Below, in pieces: positions 1 to 7,615 of a stretch of DNA of 7,815 nucleotides. The DNA lies in NCBI GenBank assembly GCA_047611125.1, contig JBLFXH010000161.1, positions 1 through 7,815 on the forward strand, in the 5' to 3' direction. Each line of letters opens with the position of its first letter. Position 1 is the stretch's first letter. The stretch comes from JABDJZ01 sp047611125 (GTDB lineage: Bacteria; Bacteroidota; Rhodothermia; Rhodothermales; UBA10348). The position numbers were made by a program, and so were the translations under genes. A model generated the notes under the pieces. The model was not told where the DNA came from, did no database searches, and saw only the letters and a list, made by a program, of their open reading frames with translations.

Positions 1-818
1 CCGCTCTAGGGATCTTCGTCGGTACTGCTGTCGGTACTGCCGCCGGACAGTCGACGGGTTCACTGCCGCCGGCCTTCGACGGCGTGGGGATCGACGAGAA
101 ATTGGGGCAGGAAATACCCAGGGACCTGCTGTTCCTGGACGAGACCGGCGGTGAGGTGGCGATTGGGTCTTACTTCGACGGCGAAACCCCGGTGCTGCTC
201 AATTTCGTGTATCACGAATGTCCGATGCTGTGCAGCCTGATGCTGACAGAGTTCACGAAGACCCTGACTGACCTCTACGAGCAGGACGGCTGGACGCCCG
301 GAGGCCAGTTCGATGTGGTGACGGTCAGTTTCTCGGCAACCGAGATTCCCGATCAGGCCGCAAAAGCCAAGGATCGGCATATCACACAGTTGGGAGTTGA
401 AGAGGCTGCCGATGGATGGCATTTCCTCACAGGCACAGATGACAACATTCAGGCACTCGCCTCAGCCGTCGGGTTTTCCTTCAAGTGGATGGAGGACGCC
501 CAGGAGTTTGCGCATCCAGCCGCCCTCATGTTTCTAAGCGGATCCGGCGTGATTACCCGCTACATCCACGGCATGGCCTACGACGCTCGCGATGTCAGGC
601 TTGCCACCGTTGAGGCCTCCGAAGGCCGCGTTGGCAGCGCCGCCGACAAGATTTTTCTGTTTTGCTACCGCTACGACCCCGACGCCAATTCCTACGTCGC
701 AGACGCCTGGAATCTGATGCGCGGCGGTGGCGTCTTGACCCTCCTCCTGTTGGGAGGGACCCTCCTTTTGTATTGGCGCCGGGAACGGCGCACACTCACC
801 CCGGCGGTGAGTGCCTGA
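1..818 (+). CDS. SCO1/SenC-family copper chaperone for cytochrome c oxidase (5'-partial)
   Basis: A thioredoxin-fold, membrane-anchored protein that delivers copper to, or reduces, the CuA site of oxidase subunit II on the outer face of the membrane. The reading frame is open from the window edge (first full codon at 3). Its upstream residues look like the end of a signal sequence or anchor followed by a SCO N-terminus (PPAFDGVGIDEKLGQEIP), so the true start lies before base 1; the GTG at 84 is too late. Copper ligands are visible: the CxxxC motif (CPMLC, Cys codons at 219-221 and 231-233) and the distal His (FAHPA, codon at 513-515). A hydrophobic segment near the C-terminus (about 730-772) followed by RRERR would be a second membrane anchor with a positive cytoplasmic end. 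The gene is followed 38 bases later by coxB, the expected client. Family assignment is firm; the exact partner is inferred from context. Confidence 0.93.
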   Translation, partial: ALGIFVGTAVGTAAGQSTGSLPPAFDGVGIDEKLGQEIPRDLLFLDETGGEVAIGSYFDGETPVLLNFVYHECPMLCSLMLTEFTKTLTDLYEQDGWTPGGQFDVVTVSFSATEIPDQAAKAKDRHITQLGVEEAADGWHFLTGTDDNIQALASAVGFSFKWMEDAQEFAHPAALMFLSGSGVITRYIHGMAYDARDVRLATVEASEGRVGSAADKIFLFCYRYDPDANSYVADAWNLMRGGGVLTLLLLGGTLLLYWRRERRTLTPAVSA

Positions 819-821
819 ACC

Positions 822-838
822 GCTGCGACCTCCGCAGC
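822..838 (+). repeat. Small hairpin between sco and coxB
   Basis: A perfect 6-bp inverted repeat, GCTGCG and CGCAGC, flanks a 5-base loop and begins three bases after the sco stop codon. No T-run follows, so it is not a standard intrinsic terminator. It might stabilise or punctuate the operon mRNA. Chance occurrence in GC-rich DNA cannot be excluded. Confidence 0.35.
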
Positions 839-856
839 TAACTCGAGCTTATAACC

Positions 857-1789
857 ATGGGAGAGAAGGGGACCTTATGGCTTCCTGAGGCGGCGTCTAC
901 TATCGCCCCCGAGGTTGACGCCCTGTTCTATTTCGTCTACTGGATCAGCGTCGCCTTCTTTGTTGGCGTCGTCGGGTTCATGATCTACTTCGCGTTGAAG
1001 TACCGGCGGAAAGATCCATCCTACGTGCCCCCGGCATATCACCAACACCCGTTGCTCGAAACGGCGAGCATCGTGATTCCCACGATTCTTTGCCTGATCG
1101 TCTTTACGTGGGGCTTCAAGGTGTTCGTAAAGATGTATGCGGCACCACCGGACTCGTATGAGATCACGGTGCGCGCCAAGCAGTGGTACTGGGAATACGA
1201 GTACGACAACGGCGTGGTGGTGCCCAACGAAGTCCACGTGCCAATCGGCCGTCCCATCAAGCTCAATATGAGCTCGATGGACGTGATCCACAGCTACTTC
1301 ATTCCGGCCTTTCGGGTCAAACACGACGTCCTGCCGAATCGGTATACGTCTATCTGGTTTCAGGTAGACGAGGCCGGCGAGTTCCAGGTCTATTGCACCG
1401 AGTATTGCGGGACCTCCCATTCTGCCATGCTTGGCACCTTGGTGGCTCAGCCGGAGGCAGAATTCCAGCGCTGGCTTGGCGACCAGAATGCAGACCGTCC
1501 GCCGGAGGAACTGGGCGAAGCGCTCTTTGCGCAGTACAACTGTTCTGCCTGTCATTCGATAGACGGGTCACGTGGCGTGGGGCCGACCTTCCAGGGTCTC
1601 TACCAGGCGGAGCGGCGTTTTGAGGACGGTACCTCGGCCGTGGCCGACGATAACTACCTCCGCGAGTCAATTCTCGTGCCCTCAGCACACATCGTCGAGT
1701 CTTATCCGCCAGCCATGCCGCCCTCATACTCGTCGATGAACGCACGCGAGCTGGATGGTCTCATCGCCTATATCAAGACGCTGCAGTAG
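857..1789 (+). CDS. coxB: Cytochrome c oxidase subunit II fused to cytochrome c (caa3 type)
   Basis: This subunit carries the CuA centre that receives electrons and passes them to haem a of subunit I. In this 310-residue protein, two membrane helices (about 22-47 and 68-92) precede the periplasmic cupredoxin domain. That domain contains KQWYWE (108-113) and the CuA ligands H145, C180, E182, C184, H188 and M191 in CxExCxxxHxxM. A cytochrome c domain follows (about 218-310), with haem motif CSACH (229-233) and likely axial Met287 in PPAMPPS. The fusion marks a caa3 oxidase, whose own haem c accepts electrons from a soluble donor or directly from a complex such as alternative complex III. The ATG at 857 fits the usual WLPEAAST-type N-terminus; no cleavable signal peptide and no clear Shine-Dalgarno sequence are seen. 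It sits between sco and coxA in one operon. Confidence 0.97.
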   Translation: MGEKGTLWLPEAASTIAPEVDALFYFVYWISVAFFVGVVGFMIYFALKYRRKDPSYVPPAYHQHPLLETASIVIPTILCLIVFTWGFKVFVKMYAAPPDSYEITVRAKQWYWEYEYDNGVVVPNEVHVPIGRPIKLNMSSMDVIHSYFIPAFRVKHDVLPNRYTSIWFQVDEAGEFQVYCTEYCGTSHSAMLGTLVAQPEAEFQRWLGDQNADRPPEELGEALFAQYNCSACHSIDGSRGVGPTFQGLYQAERRFEDGTSAVADDNYLRESILVPSAHIVESYPPAMPPSYSSMNARELDGLIAYIKTLQ

Positions 1790-1800
1790 CCGTTAACGGC
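1789..1800. repeat. 12-bp perfect palindrome between coxB and coxA
   Basis: GCCGTTAACGGC is its own reverse complement. It begins on the last base of the coxB stop codon and ends 16 bases before the coxA ATG. As RNA it gives only a 4-bp stem with a TTAA loop. As DNA it could be a small protein-binding site. Function is unknown and it could be chance, but it matches the pattern of inverted repeats at the neighbouring junctions. Confidence 0.3.
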
Positions 1801-1816
1801 CGCACCCGAAACAAAC

Positions 1817-3498
<1,682 letters not shown>

Positions 3499-3502
<4 letters not shown>

Positions 3503-3518
3503 GCCAAGTACGGCCTGG
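3499..3518 (+). repeat. Hairpin over the coxA stop and coxC ribosome-binding site
   Basis: CTAGGCC (3499-3505) can pair with GGCCTGG (3512-3518) around a 6-base loop, with one T-G wobble. The 5' arm contains the coxA TAG; the 3' arm covers the first bases of GGAG (3517-3520), the only visible Shine-Dalgarno for coxC (ATG 3533). The segment is rich in GGCC and also holds the palindrome GGCCTAGGCC (3496-3505), so alternative pairings exist. Ribosomes ending coxA could open the site and couple translation. This is inferred from sequence only. Confidence 0.35.
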
Positions 3519-3532
3519 AGGCCAAAACAGTT

Positions 3533-4210
3533 ATGGCGCAACCAGCAGCCGAACGACCCGCCCACCTGAAGCACTACTTCGTTTCGTCAGACCAGCAGTT
3601 TGACGCGGCGAAGATGGGCATGTGGTTGTTCTTGATTACAGAGATTCTGCTCTTCAGCGGCATGTTCGTGGCCTACACGGTATACCGCGTGTGGCATCCG
3701 GAGGTCTTCGAGGCCGCTTCAGATCTGCTGGACTGGAAGCTCGGGGGCATCAATACACTGGTGCTGCTCGCCTCGTCGTTCACGGTGGCGTACGGTATCC
3801 AGCGCATTCAGAAGGGAGATCGAAAGGGGCTGATCATCAACCTCGCCATTACGCTGGTTTGCGCCATGATTTTCATGGGCATCAAGTACGTTGAGTACAG
3901 CGGTAAATTTCAGGCGGGCATCTTTCCGGGTGGTAATTTTGCGCCCGTCGGAGTCTACCACGGCCACGACATGGCCAACTACGCGGACATCCTCTTCCTG
4001 CCGCAGTTCTTCTCGATCTACTTCGTTATGACGGGCATACACGGTTTCCACGTCCTGATCGGCATGGGAATATTTACGTGGCTGATCATTCGGGCGTACA
4101 AGGGCGATTTCTCAGCCGAGTACTACACTCCGATTGAACTCACCGGGCTGTATTGGCATCTGGTGGACATCATCTGGATCTTCCTTTTCCCACTGCTTTA
4201 CCTGATCTGA
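3533..4210 (+). CDS. coxC: Cytochrome c oxidase subunit III
   Basis: This integral membrane subunit associates with subunit I and supports stable proton uptake and turnover. The protein has 225 residues with about five membrane helices (near 28-50, 72-92, 100-118, 157-185 and 205-224), the short form lacking the first two helices of the seven-helix version. Recognisable family positions are E37 in ITEILLFSGMF, KYVEY (118-122), GIHGFHVLIG (168-177) and the C-terminal YWHLVDIIWIFLFPLLYL. A polar insert of about 30 residues (124-155) lies between helices 3 and 4. The start ATG at 3533 has GGAG at 3517-3520, 12 bases upstream, one of the few visible Shine-Dalgarno sequences here. It lies 30 bases after coxA and 3 bases before coxD. 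Confidence 0.96.
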   Translation: MAQPAAERPAHLKHYFVSSDQQFDAAKMGMWLFLITEILLFSGMFVAYTVYRVWHPEVFEAASDLLDWKLGGINTLVLLASSFTVAYGIQRIQKGDRKGLIINLAITLVCAMIFMGIKYVEYSGKFQAGIFPGGNFAPVGVYHGHDMANYADILFLPQFFSIYFVMTGIHGFHVLIGMGIFTWLIIRAYKGDFSAEYYTPIELTGLYWHLVDIIWIFLFPLLYLI

Positions 4211-4213
4211 CCG

Positions 4214-4621
4214 ATGGCACAAGGACATCACATTGCTTCCACCCGGATGCTGGTCACGGTCTTCGGGTCACTGATCTTCCTGACCATCTTTACCGTGGTC
4301 AGTTCGAGGATCGATCTCGGCATCGTTAACGTGCCTCTGGCCATGCTTATTGCGACCACCAAAGCTGCGCTTGTCGTAGGCTTCTTCATGGCGCTGAAGT
4401 ATGACAATCGGGTCAACTCGCTGGTCTTCGCTGTTGGCGTCCTCTTTGTGGTCGTCTTCCTGACGTTCACATTGCTGGATACCAACTTTAGAGGTGACCT
4501 GCCGAACACGACAAAGGGCACCATCATGGAGCAGAATGCGGCCGCCGCTGCGCTCCAGGCACGCCAGGACGCGGGACCGGGAGCAGCCACTGCGCCAGCA
4601 CCTGCTCCGGCGTCGCAGTAG
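4214..4621 (+). CDS. coxD: Caa3-type cytochrome oxidase subunit IV
   Basis: A small accessory membrane subunit of bacterial haem-copper oxidases (COX4_pro type), thought to help assembly or stability. The 135 residues contain three predicted helices (about 11-30, 38-62 and 67-90). The family-like pattern of a Gly-Asn loop followed by IATTKAALVVGFFMALKY spans the second helix. After the third helix comes a low-complexity tail rich in Ala, Pro and Gln (about 106-135), which is probably disordered. The ATG at 4214 is only 3 bases past the coxC stop, so translational coupling is likely; no independent Shine-Dalgarno sequence is evident. It is the last gene of the oxidase operon and converges on the minus-strand gene ending at 4666. 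The symbol is assigned by position and topology; coxD, ctaF and ctaD names vary between species. Confidence 0.88.
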   Translation: MAQGHHIASTRMLVTVFGSLIFLTIFTVVSSRIDLGIVNVPLAMLIATTKAALVVGFFMALKYDNRVNSLVFAVGVLFVVVFLTFTLLDTNFRGDLPNTTKGTIMEQNAAAAALQARQDAGPGAATAPAPAPASQ

Positions 4622-4637
4622 GCAGACCACTCAGCGG

Positions 4638-4658
4638 CCTCGGCTCAAGCCCTGGAGG
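4638..4658. terminator. Possible weak hairpin in the coxD / nucleosidase-like convergent gap
   Basis: The 44-base gap between the two converging stop codons contains CCTC-GGCT-CA-AGCC-CTG-GAGG, which can fold into an imperfect stem (outer CCTC/GAGG, inner GGCT/AGCC, 3-base bulge). The inner loop is too tight to form in full and no T-run is present on either side, so intrinsic termination is doubtful. It is the only candidate structure in the gap. Confidence 0.2.
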
Positions 4659-4665
4659 ATCTAGC

Positions 4666-5262
4666 TCAGCCCAGGTGCCCTATCAGAAACGCGGTCATCT
4701 TGGCGTGAGCCTGGTCTAGGGTCTTCCGAAGATTTGGATCGTCCTCCCCCATTCGACCGGAGACCACCTTGACAATGCCGCATGGGATGCCGTGCGTAGC
4801 TGCTACATACGCTACCGCGTAGCCGGTCATGTCGGACGTCTCCGCGATTCGCTGCCAGTAGGTTAGCTCCTGAGTCCCAGAGACCGTGTGGTCCTGCGTG
4901 ACAAGCGTCCCCGTTGCCATGTCGTCAAATCTCAGGGCCAACGGCATCCGTGGATATGTCGGGGCGGAAAGCTCAACCCGGTCCCCTTCGAAGACCTGAC
5001 TAGGAGAGAACAGCGTGCCCACCTTGATAGACTCGACCAACGTGATGCAGGTGCCTACATGCAGTATTTCGGTCGGCCGATAAGCTCTGAGCAGGCGTTC
5101 GGTCCGCAGCGTTCCCTTGATCTTGCCTATCCCGGTGACGGAAATCAGGTGATCGTCGTCATGAACTGTCTCGCCCTCGGCGACTCCACTGAAGCGGCCG
5201 CGCTTGTAGGACTGGACAAATGGTTCGGCTTCTTCGAGGGTGGCGAAGATAATGGCTATCAT
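4666..5262 (-). CDS. Nucleoside phosphorylase/nucleosidase-superfamily protein with altered active site
   Basis: The 198-residue protein resembles the PNP/UDP-phosphorylase superfamily, closest in layout to methylthioadenosine/S-adenosylhomocysteine nucleosidase or futalosine hydrolase. Family landmarks: N-terminal IIFATLEEAEPF (E11 aligns with catalytic Glu12 of E. coli MTAN), VTGIGK (42-47), LHVG plus IKVGTLF (67-85), and DMTGYAVAYVAATHGIP (144-160). At the key positions it differs: the Glu of the MEG/MEA motif is Thr146, and the catalytic Asp of the SD motif is Gly169 (VVSGRMGEDD). This alignment was made by eye. It may be an inactive or regulatory relative, or an enzyme using other residues such as E173, D174 or D175. 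The ATG at 5262 gives the family N-terminus directly; no Shine-Dalgarno is visible. Divergent metF, 60 bases away, hints at a role near the methionine cycle, but substrate is unknown. Confidence 0.8.
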   Translation of the reverse strand: MIAIIFATLEEAEPFVQSYKRGRFSGVAEGETVHDDDHLISVTGIGKIKGTLRTERLLRAYRPTEILHVGTCITLVESIKVGTLFSPSQVFEGDRVELSAPTYPRMPLALRFDDMATGTLVTQDHTVSGTQELTYWQRIAETSDMTGYAVAYVAATHGIPCGIVKVVSGRMGEDDPNLRKTLDQAHAKMTAFLIGHLG

Positions 5263-5271
5263 TGAACACGC

Positions 5272-5277
5272 GGAGGT
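5272..5277 (+). promoter_or_regulatory. Strong Shine-Dalgarno GGAGGT ahead of the metF leader ORF
   Basis: GGAGGT sits 5 bases before the GTG at 5283 and 45 bases before the metF ATG at 5323, too far to serve metF itself. Most genes in this window lack such a site, so its placement ahead of a small ORF is notable. It may be incidental. Confidence 0.4.
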
Positions 5278-5282
5278 CTGCG

Positions 5283-5336
5283 GTGTTGGATATGGTCGAA
5301 AAGAAACGAATCGACGTTCCCGATGAAAATAGTTGA
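5283..5336 (+). CDS. Putative 17-codon leader ORF overlapping the metF start
   Basis: GTG at 5283, preceded by GGAGGT with a 5-base spacer, opens a 17-codon frame reading MLDMVEKKRIDVPDENS and stopping at TGA 5334-5336. The frame also contains an ATG at 5292. It overlaps the first 14 bases of metF in a different frame. MetF has no Shine-Dalgarno of its own within 20 bases of its ATG, so ribosomes finishing the leader could re-initiate on metF (translational coupling). The peptide has one Met besides its initiator and no run of any amino acid, so a classic attenuation peptide is not obvious. No homology is recognised; a non-functional ORF is a real alternative. Confidence 0.3.
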   Translation: MLDMVEKKRIDVPDENS

Positions 5337-6279
5337 CCTGCTCGAAGCGGCGTCAAATCCTTTGATTTCTTATGAGATAATACCACCCAAGCGGGGTGGG
5401 AGTCTCAAGGACATTCTCGACATCGTCGAAGGGCTGACCGAGTTTGACCCGCCGTTCATCGATGTGACCTCGCATGCGGCGCAGGCTTACTATGAGGAGC
5501 AGCCTGACGGCGCCTGGAAGCGCCACGTTAAGCGGAAAAGGCCGGGAACGCTTGGGATCTGCGCATCCATCAAAGGCCGGTTCGGGATTGAGATGGTCCC
5601 CCATATTCTCTGTGAGGGCTTCACCCGCGAGGAAACGGAGGACGCGCTGATCGAGCTACAATATCTGGGGATCCAGAACGTGATGGCCCTGCGTGGAGAC
5701 GACCACGGGTTCCGGAAGCCCATCCGAGGTGACCGTACGCGGAACGAGCATGCCATCGACCTGGTGTCGCAAATCTCCGAGATGAACGCCGGCCACTACC
5801 TGGAGGAGATGATCGACGCGGCTCCCACGGACTTCTGTGTCGGCGTGGCCGGCTACCCGGAAAAGCATTTCGAGGCGCCGAACGTGAGTTGGGACATCCT
5901 AAACCTGAAGCGCAAGGTCGATGCCGGAGCCCAGTACGTTGTGACGCAGATGTTTTTCGAGAACAGTCACTACTTCGACTTCGTCGAGCGATGCCGCCAT
6001 GTAGGCATCACCGTACCCATAGTGCCGGGACTGAAGATTATCACCAGCAAGCGGCAGGTCCAGTCGCTCCCGAAGACCTTCCACATGGAGATCCCCGAGG
6101 CGTTGGCTGCGGAAGTCGAGTCCGCCGACAGCGCGCACGCGGCCGACATTGGCATAGAGTGGGCTACCCGACAGGCTACCGAACTGCTGTCAGCCGGTAT
6201 ACCGTACCTGCACTTCTACATCATGTCCACGTCGCGCCACGTGAGCAAGGTGGTTAAAGCGGTCAGGGAGACCGCCTGA
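5323..6279 (+). CDS. metF: Methylenetetrahydrofolate reductase (MetF)
   Basis: A cytoplasmic FAD-dependent TIM-barrel enzyme that reduces 5,10-methylene-THF to 5-methyl-THF, the methyl donor for methionine synthesis. In this 318-residue protein, SYEIIPPKRG (16-25) carries the catalytic Glu (E18). ALRGDD (122-127) contains the Asp that contacts the flavin, and GVAGYPEKHFEAPN (174-187) is a folate/FAD-site signature. VTQMFFEN (207-214) and VPGLKIIT (234-241) complete the barrel motifs. Wording such as FDPPFIDVTSH and RPGTLGICASI resembles the MetF form common in Bacteroidota. Length is typical. The ATG at 5323 starts exactly where family homology begins; the upstream in-frame codons contain no ATG, GTG or TTG between 5278 and the start. 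It is divergent from the nucleosidase-like gene and ends with its stop codon touching that of hpf. Confidence 0.96.
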   Translation: MKIVDLLEAASNPLISYEIIPPKRGGSLKDILDIVEGLTEFDPPFIDVTSHAAQAYYEEQPDGAWKRHVKRKRPGTLGICASIKGRFGIEMVPHILCEGFTREETEDALIELQYLGIQNVMALRGDDHGFRKPIRGDRTRNEHAIDLVSQISEMNAGHYLEEMIDAAPTDFCVGVAGYPEKHFEAPNVSWDILNLKRKVDAGAQYVVTQMFFENSHYFDFVERCRHVGITVPIVPGLKIITSKRQVQSLPKTFHMEIPEALAAEVESADSAHAADIGIEWATRQATELLSAGIPYLHFYIMSTSRHVSKVVKAVRETA

Positions 6280-6576
6280 TCATCGATTGTCGCGCAGCTT
6301 GTCCTTGTAGCGGACTACCTGTCGCTTGAGGCGGTCGAAGCACTCGTCCACAGCTTCTTCGTGAGTCTTGCCATCTGCGTGCGCGATGAGCTGCTGGCGG
6401 TGCACGCTTGCGTTCATTTCTACTGTGCTGGTCTCAGGCTGTCCATCCTTGGACATGATCACTTCGATGCCAGTGATGCCATCATAATATTTGGACAGCC
6501 GCTCGATCTTTTTGCGAGCATAATCTGTGAGGCGTTCGCTGGCGCGGAATTGACGGGCCGTGATCTGGATGTGCAT
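6280..6576 (-). CDS. hpf: Ribosome hibernation promoting factor, short form (HPF/RaiA family)
   Basis: A small cytoplasmic protein that binds the 30S decoding region when growth slows, blocking tRNA and mRNA binding and helping to form inactive ribosomes. The 98 residues cover the single S30AE domain: an N-terminal strand MHIQITARQF, helix ERLTDYARKKIERLSKYY, central strands with HRQQLIAHADG, helix THEEAVDECFDRLKRQV, and a basic tail ending YKDKLRDNR. The C-terminal dimerisation domain of long HPF is absent, so this is the short type. The ATG at 6576 follows ybeY by 12 bases, probably in the same transcript; no clear Shine-Dalgarno. Its TGA directly abuts the metF TGA, leaving no gap. HPF and YbeY both act on the ribosome, which makes the pairing sensible. 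Which paralogue (hpf or raiA/yfiA) cannot be decided from length alone. Confidence 0.9.
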   Translation of the reverse strand: MHIQITARQFRASERLTDYARKKIERLSKYYDGITGIEVIMSKDGQPETSTVEMNASVHRQQLIAHADGKTHEEAVDECFDRLKRQVVRYKDKLRDNR

Positions 6577-6588
6577 GATGAGCGAGTT

Positions 6589-7071
6589 TTAGTCCGACCT
6601 GTTATGACTCAAATAAGCAACGGGCAGGGTTTTGTCAACCGTTCCTTCATCCCAGTATCGGCCCAGATAGAGATTCTCTAACTCACTCATGTGAGTGCGT
6701 TCGGCGGGCGTGGCGTCGTCGTATCCTGCTAGGTGGAGGACGCCGTGTACCACGTAACGAGCGCCCTCTCGCCTGAACGATTCCCCGAACTCGGATGCGC
6801 GTTCTGCTGCCATGTCAAGGTCAACGTAGACCTCGCCCTCCAGGGCGTCTCGATCCTCCACAATTGGGAAGGAAAGCACGTCGGTTGGATAGTCGTGCTG
6901 CAGGAAGTCCCGATTCATTTCGTGGATGGCCTCCCGTCTGGAGAGGATAACCCCCACGTATGCCGGCTCAATGTTCTCGTCACGAAGGAGGCTATGAACC
7001 ATCTCCTGGACCCGCCGCACGGGAAGGAAGCGGCCTGGGTGCGTGTGCCAGACCTCTATCGGATCAGCCAA
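6589..7071 (-). CDS. ybeY: Endoribonuclease YbeY, 16S rRNA maturation
   Basis: A metal-dependent single-strand endoribonuclease family (UPF0054) that acts in 16S rRNA 3'-end processing and ribosome quality control. In this 160-residue protein the signature HGVLHLAGYDD (109-119) gives metal-site H109 and H113, but the third position, His124 in E. coli, is D119. MNRDFLQHDYPTDVLSFP (52-69) matches the family core; the Arg conserved in E. coli (R59) is Leu here. From memory, both changes are usual in Bacteroidota YbeY, so they indicate lineage rather than decay. The start is a TTG at 7071, with GGAG on the minus strand at 7078-7075, a rather short 3-base spacing. It overlaps the preceding gene by 8 bases, so coupled translation is likely. 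A different upstream start is possible because the frame stays open there. Confidence 0.93.
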   Translation of the reverse strand: MADPIEVWHTHPGRFLPVRRVQEMVHSLLRDENIEPAYVGVILSRREAIHEMNRDFLQHDYPTDVLSFPIVEDRDALEGEVYVDLDMAAERASEFGESFRREGARYVVHGVLHLAGYDDATPAERTHMSELENLYLGRYWDEGTVDKTLPVAYLSHNRSD

Positions 7072-7516
7072 GGTCTCCGAAGAGATCCTCCGCCATGGAG
7101 AGGGCGACGCTGCTCATGATCAGCTCCGGCGGAAGCGTGGTAAAGTCCGCTGAGAAAAGCCGTGGATCCACATTCGCGTAAAGAGAGCAGCCGGCTAGCT
7201 GTTCGACCACAAGACCATTGGTGGTTTCGCCGCTGCGGGCTACGAATATCACTTCACCCAACTCCTTGCTGGCGATAAATCCCGTGCAGCCCTGAAGTTG
7301 CAGGAAGGAGCTGGCCGCATAAACGGAGACCAAGTTCGACTCGCCCTCACCCACGCCTTCGGGCAACGCCAGTGACTGGCGGATTTCCAACGTCAGGCGC
7401 CGACCGCTGTCTTTGTCGGCGAGTTCGAACCGGGCAAGTTGGCCGTCCCGCTTGGGCTCGACCCCAAGGACCGAGGCGATACGGGCGATGTCTTCGTCGG
7501 AGAACGTAAAGGCCAT
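7064..7516 (-). CDS. Uncharacterised protein encoded just ahead of ybeY
   Basis: I do not recognise this family. From the ATG at 7516 it has 150 residues, is acidic, and shows no signal peptide or membrane helix. It begins MAFTFSDEDIARIASVLGVE, a likely helix. The body mixes charged and hydrophobic stretches: LARFELADKDSGRRLTLEIR looks like two beta strands, GFIASKELGEVIFVARSG two more, and the C-terminus (about 128-148) looks helical. Two Cys (C77, C110) are present without a metal motif. The frame extends upstream to a TTG at 7627, but that would run into the divergent gene at 7616 and past a promoter-like sequence, so the ATG is preferred. No Shine-Dalgarno is seen. The 8-base overlap with ybeY suggests a shared transcript and possibly a role tied to ribosome maturation; this is context only. 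Confidence 0.8.
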   Translation of the reverse strand: MAFTFSDEDIARIASVLGVEPKRDGQLARFELADKDSGRRLTLEIRQSLALPEGVGEGESNLVSVYAASSFLQLQGCTGFIASKELGEVIFVARSGETTNGLVVEQLAGCSLYANVDPRLFSADFTTLPPELIMSSVALSMAEDLFGDLG

Positions 7517-7572
7517 GTGTGGGTAGTCGTTTTCAATGCCGGGCGGACTCGGATCAGTGAGCCGAACCGGCA

Positions 7573-7603
7573 GGAAATTACGCCCGGCAGGGCCATTAAC
7601 AAA
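7573..7603 (-). promoter_or_regulatory. Candidate Bacteroidota-type promoter for the unknown-ybeY-hpf operon
   Basis: On the minus strand, TTTG (7603-7600) is followed after 19 bases by TAATTTCC (7580-7573). The known Bacteroidota pattern is TTTG, about 19-21 bases, then TAnnTTTG. The first box matches fully; the second matches four of six fixed positions. Transcription would start near 7566, about 50 bases ahead of the ATG at 7516. The match is partial and could be chance. Confidence 0.25.
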
Positions 7604-7615
7604 GGCGCGCGAGAC

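Noticed and set aside
84..818. SCO gene starting at the GTG at 84
   Set aside because: The open frame and SCO-like residues (PPAFDGVGIDEKLG) continue upstream to the window edge, so the GTG is internal.
875..1555. 226-residue minus-strand open frame within coxB
   Set aside because: Antisense to a gene with complete CuA and haem motifs. Its translation is rich in His, Arg and Asp with no recognisable domain, as expected of a shadow frame in GC-rich DNA.
4888..5265. 125-residue plus-strand open frame opposite the nucleosidase-like gene
   Set aside because: Antisense shadow; the minus-strand protein has clear superfamily motifs.
5278..5322. N-terminal extension of metF from the in-frame CTG at 5278
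   Set aside because: CTG is a rare start and here directly touches GGAGGT. The extra residues (LRCWIWSKRNES) do not resemble a MetF N-terminus.
6361..7119. Plus-strand open frames at 6361-6681 and 6733-7119
   Set aside because: Both lie opposite hpf and ybeY, whose minus-strand products are well-recognised families.
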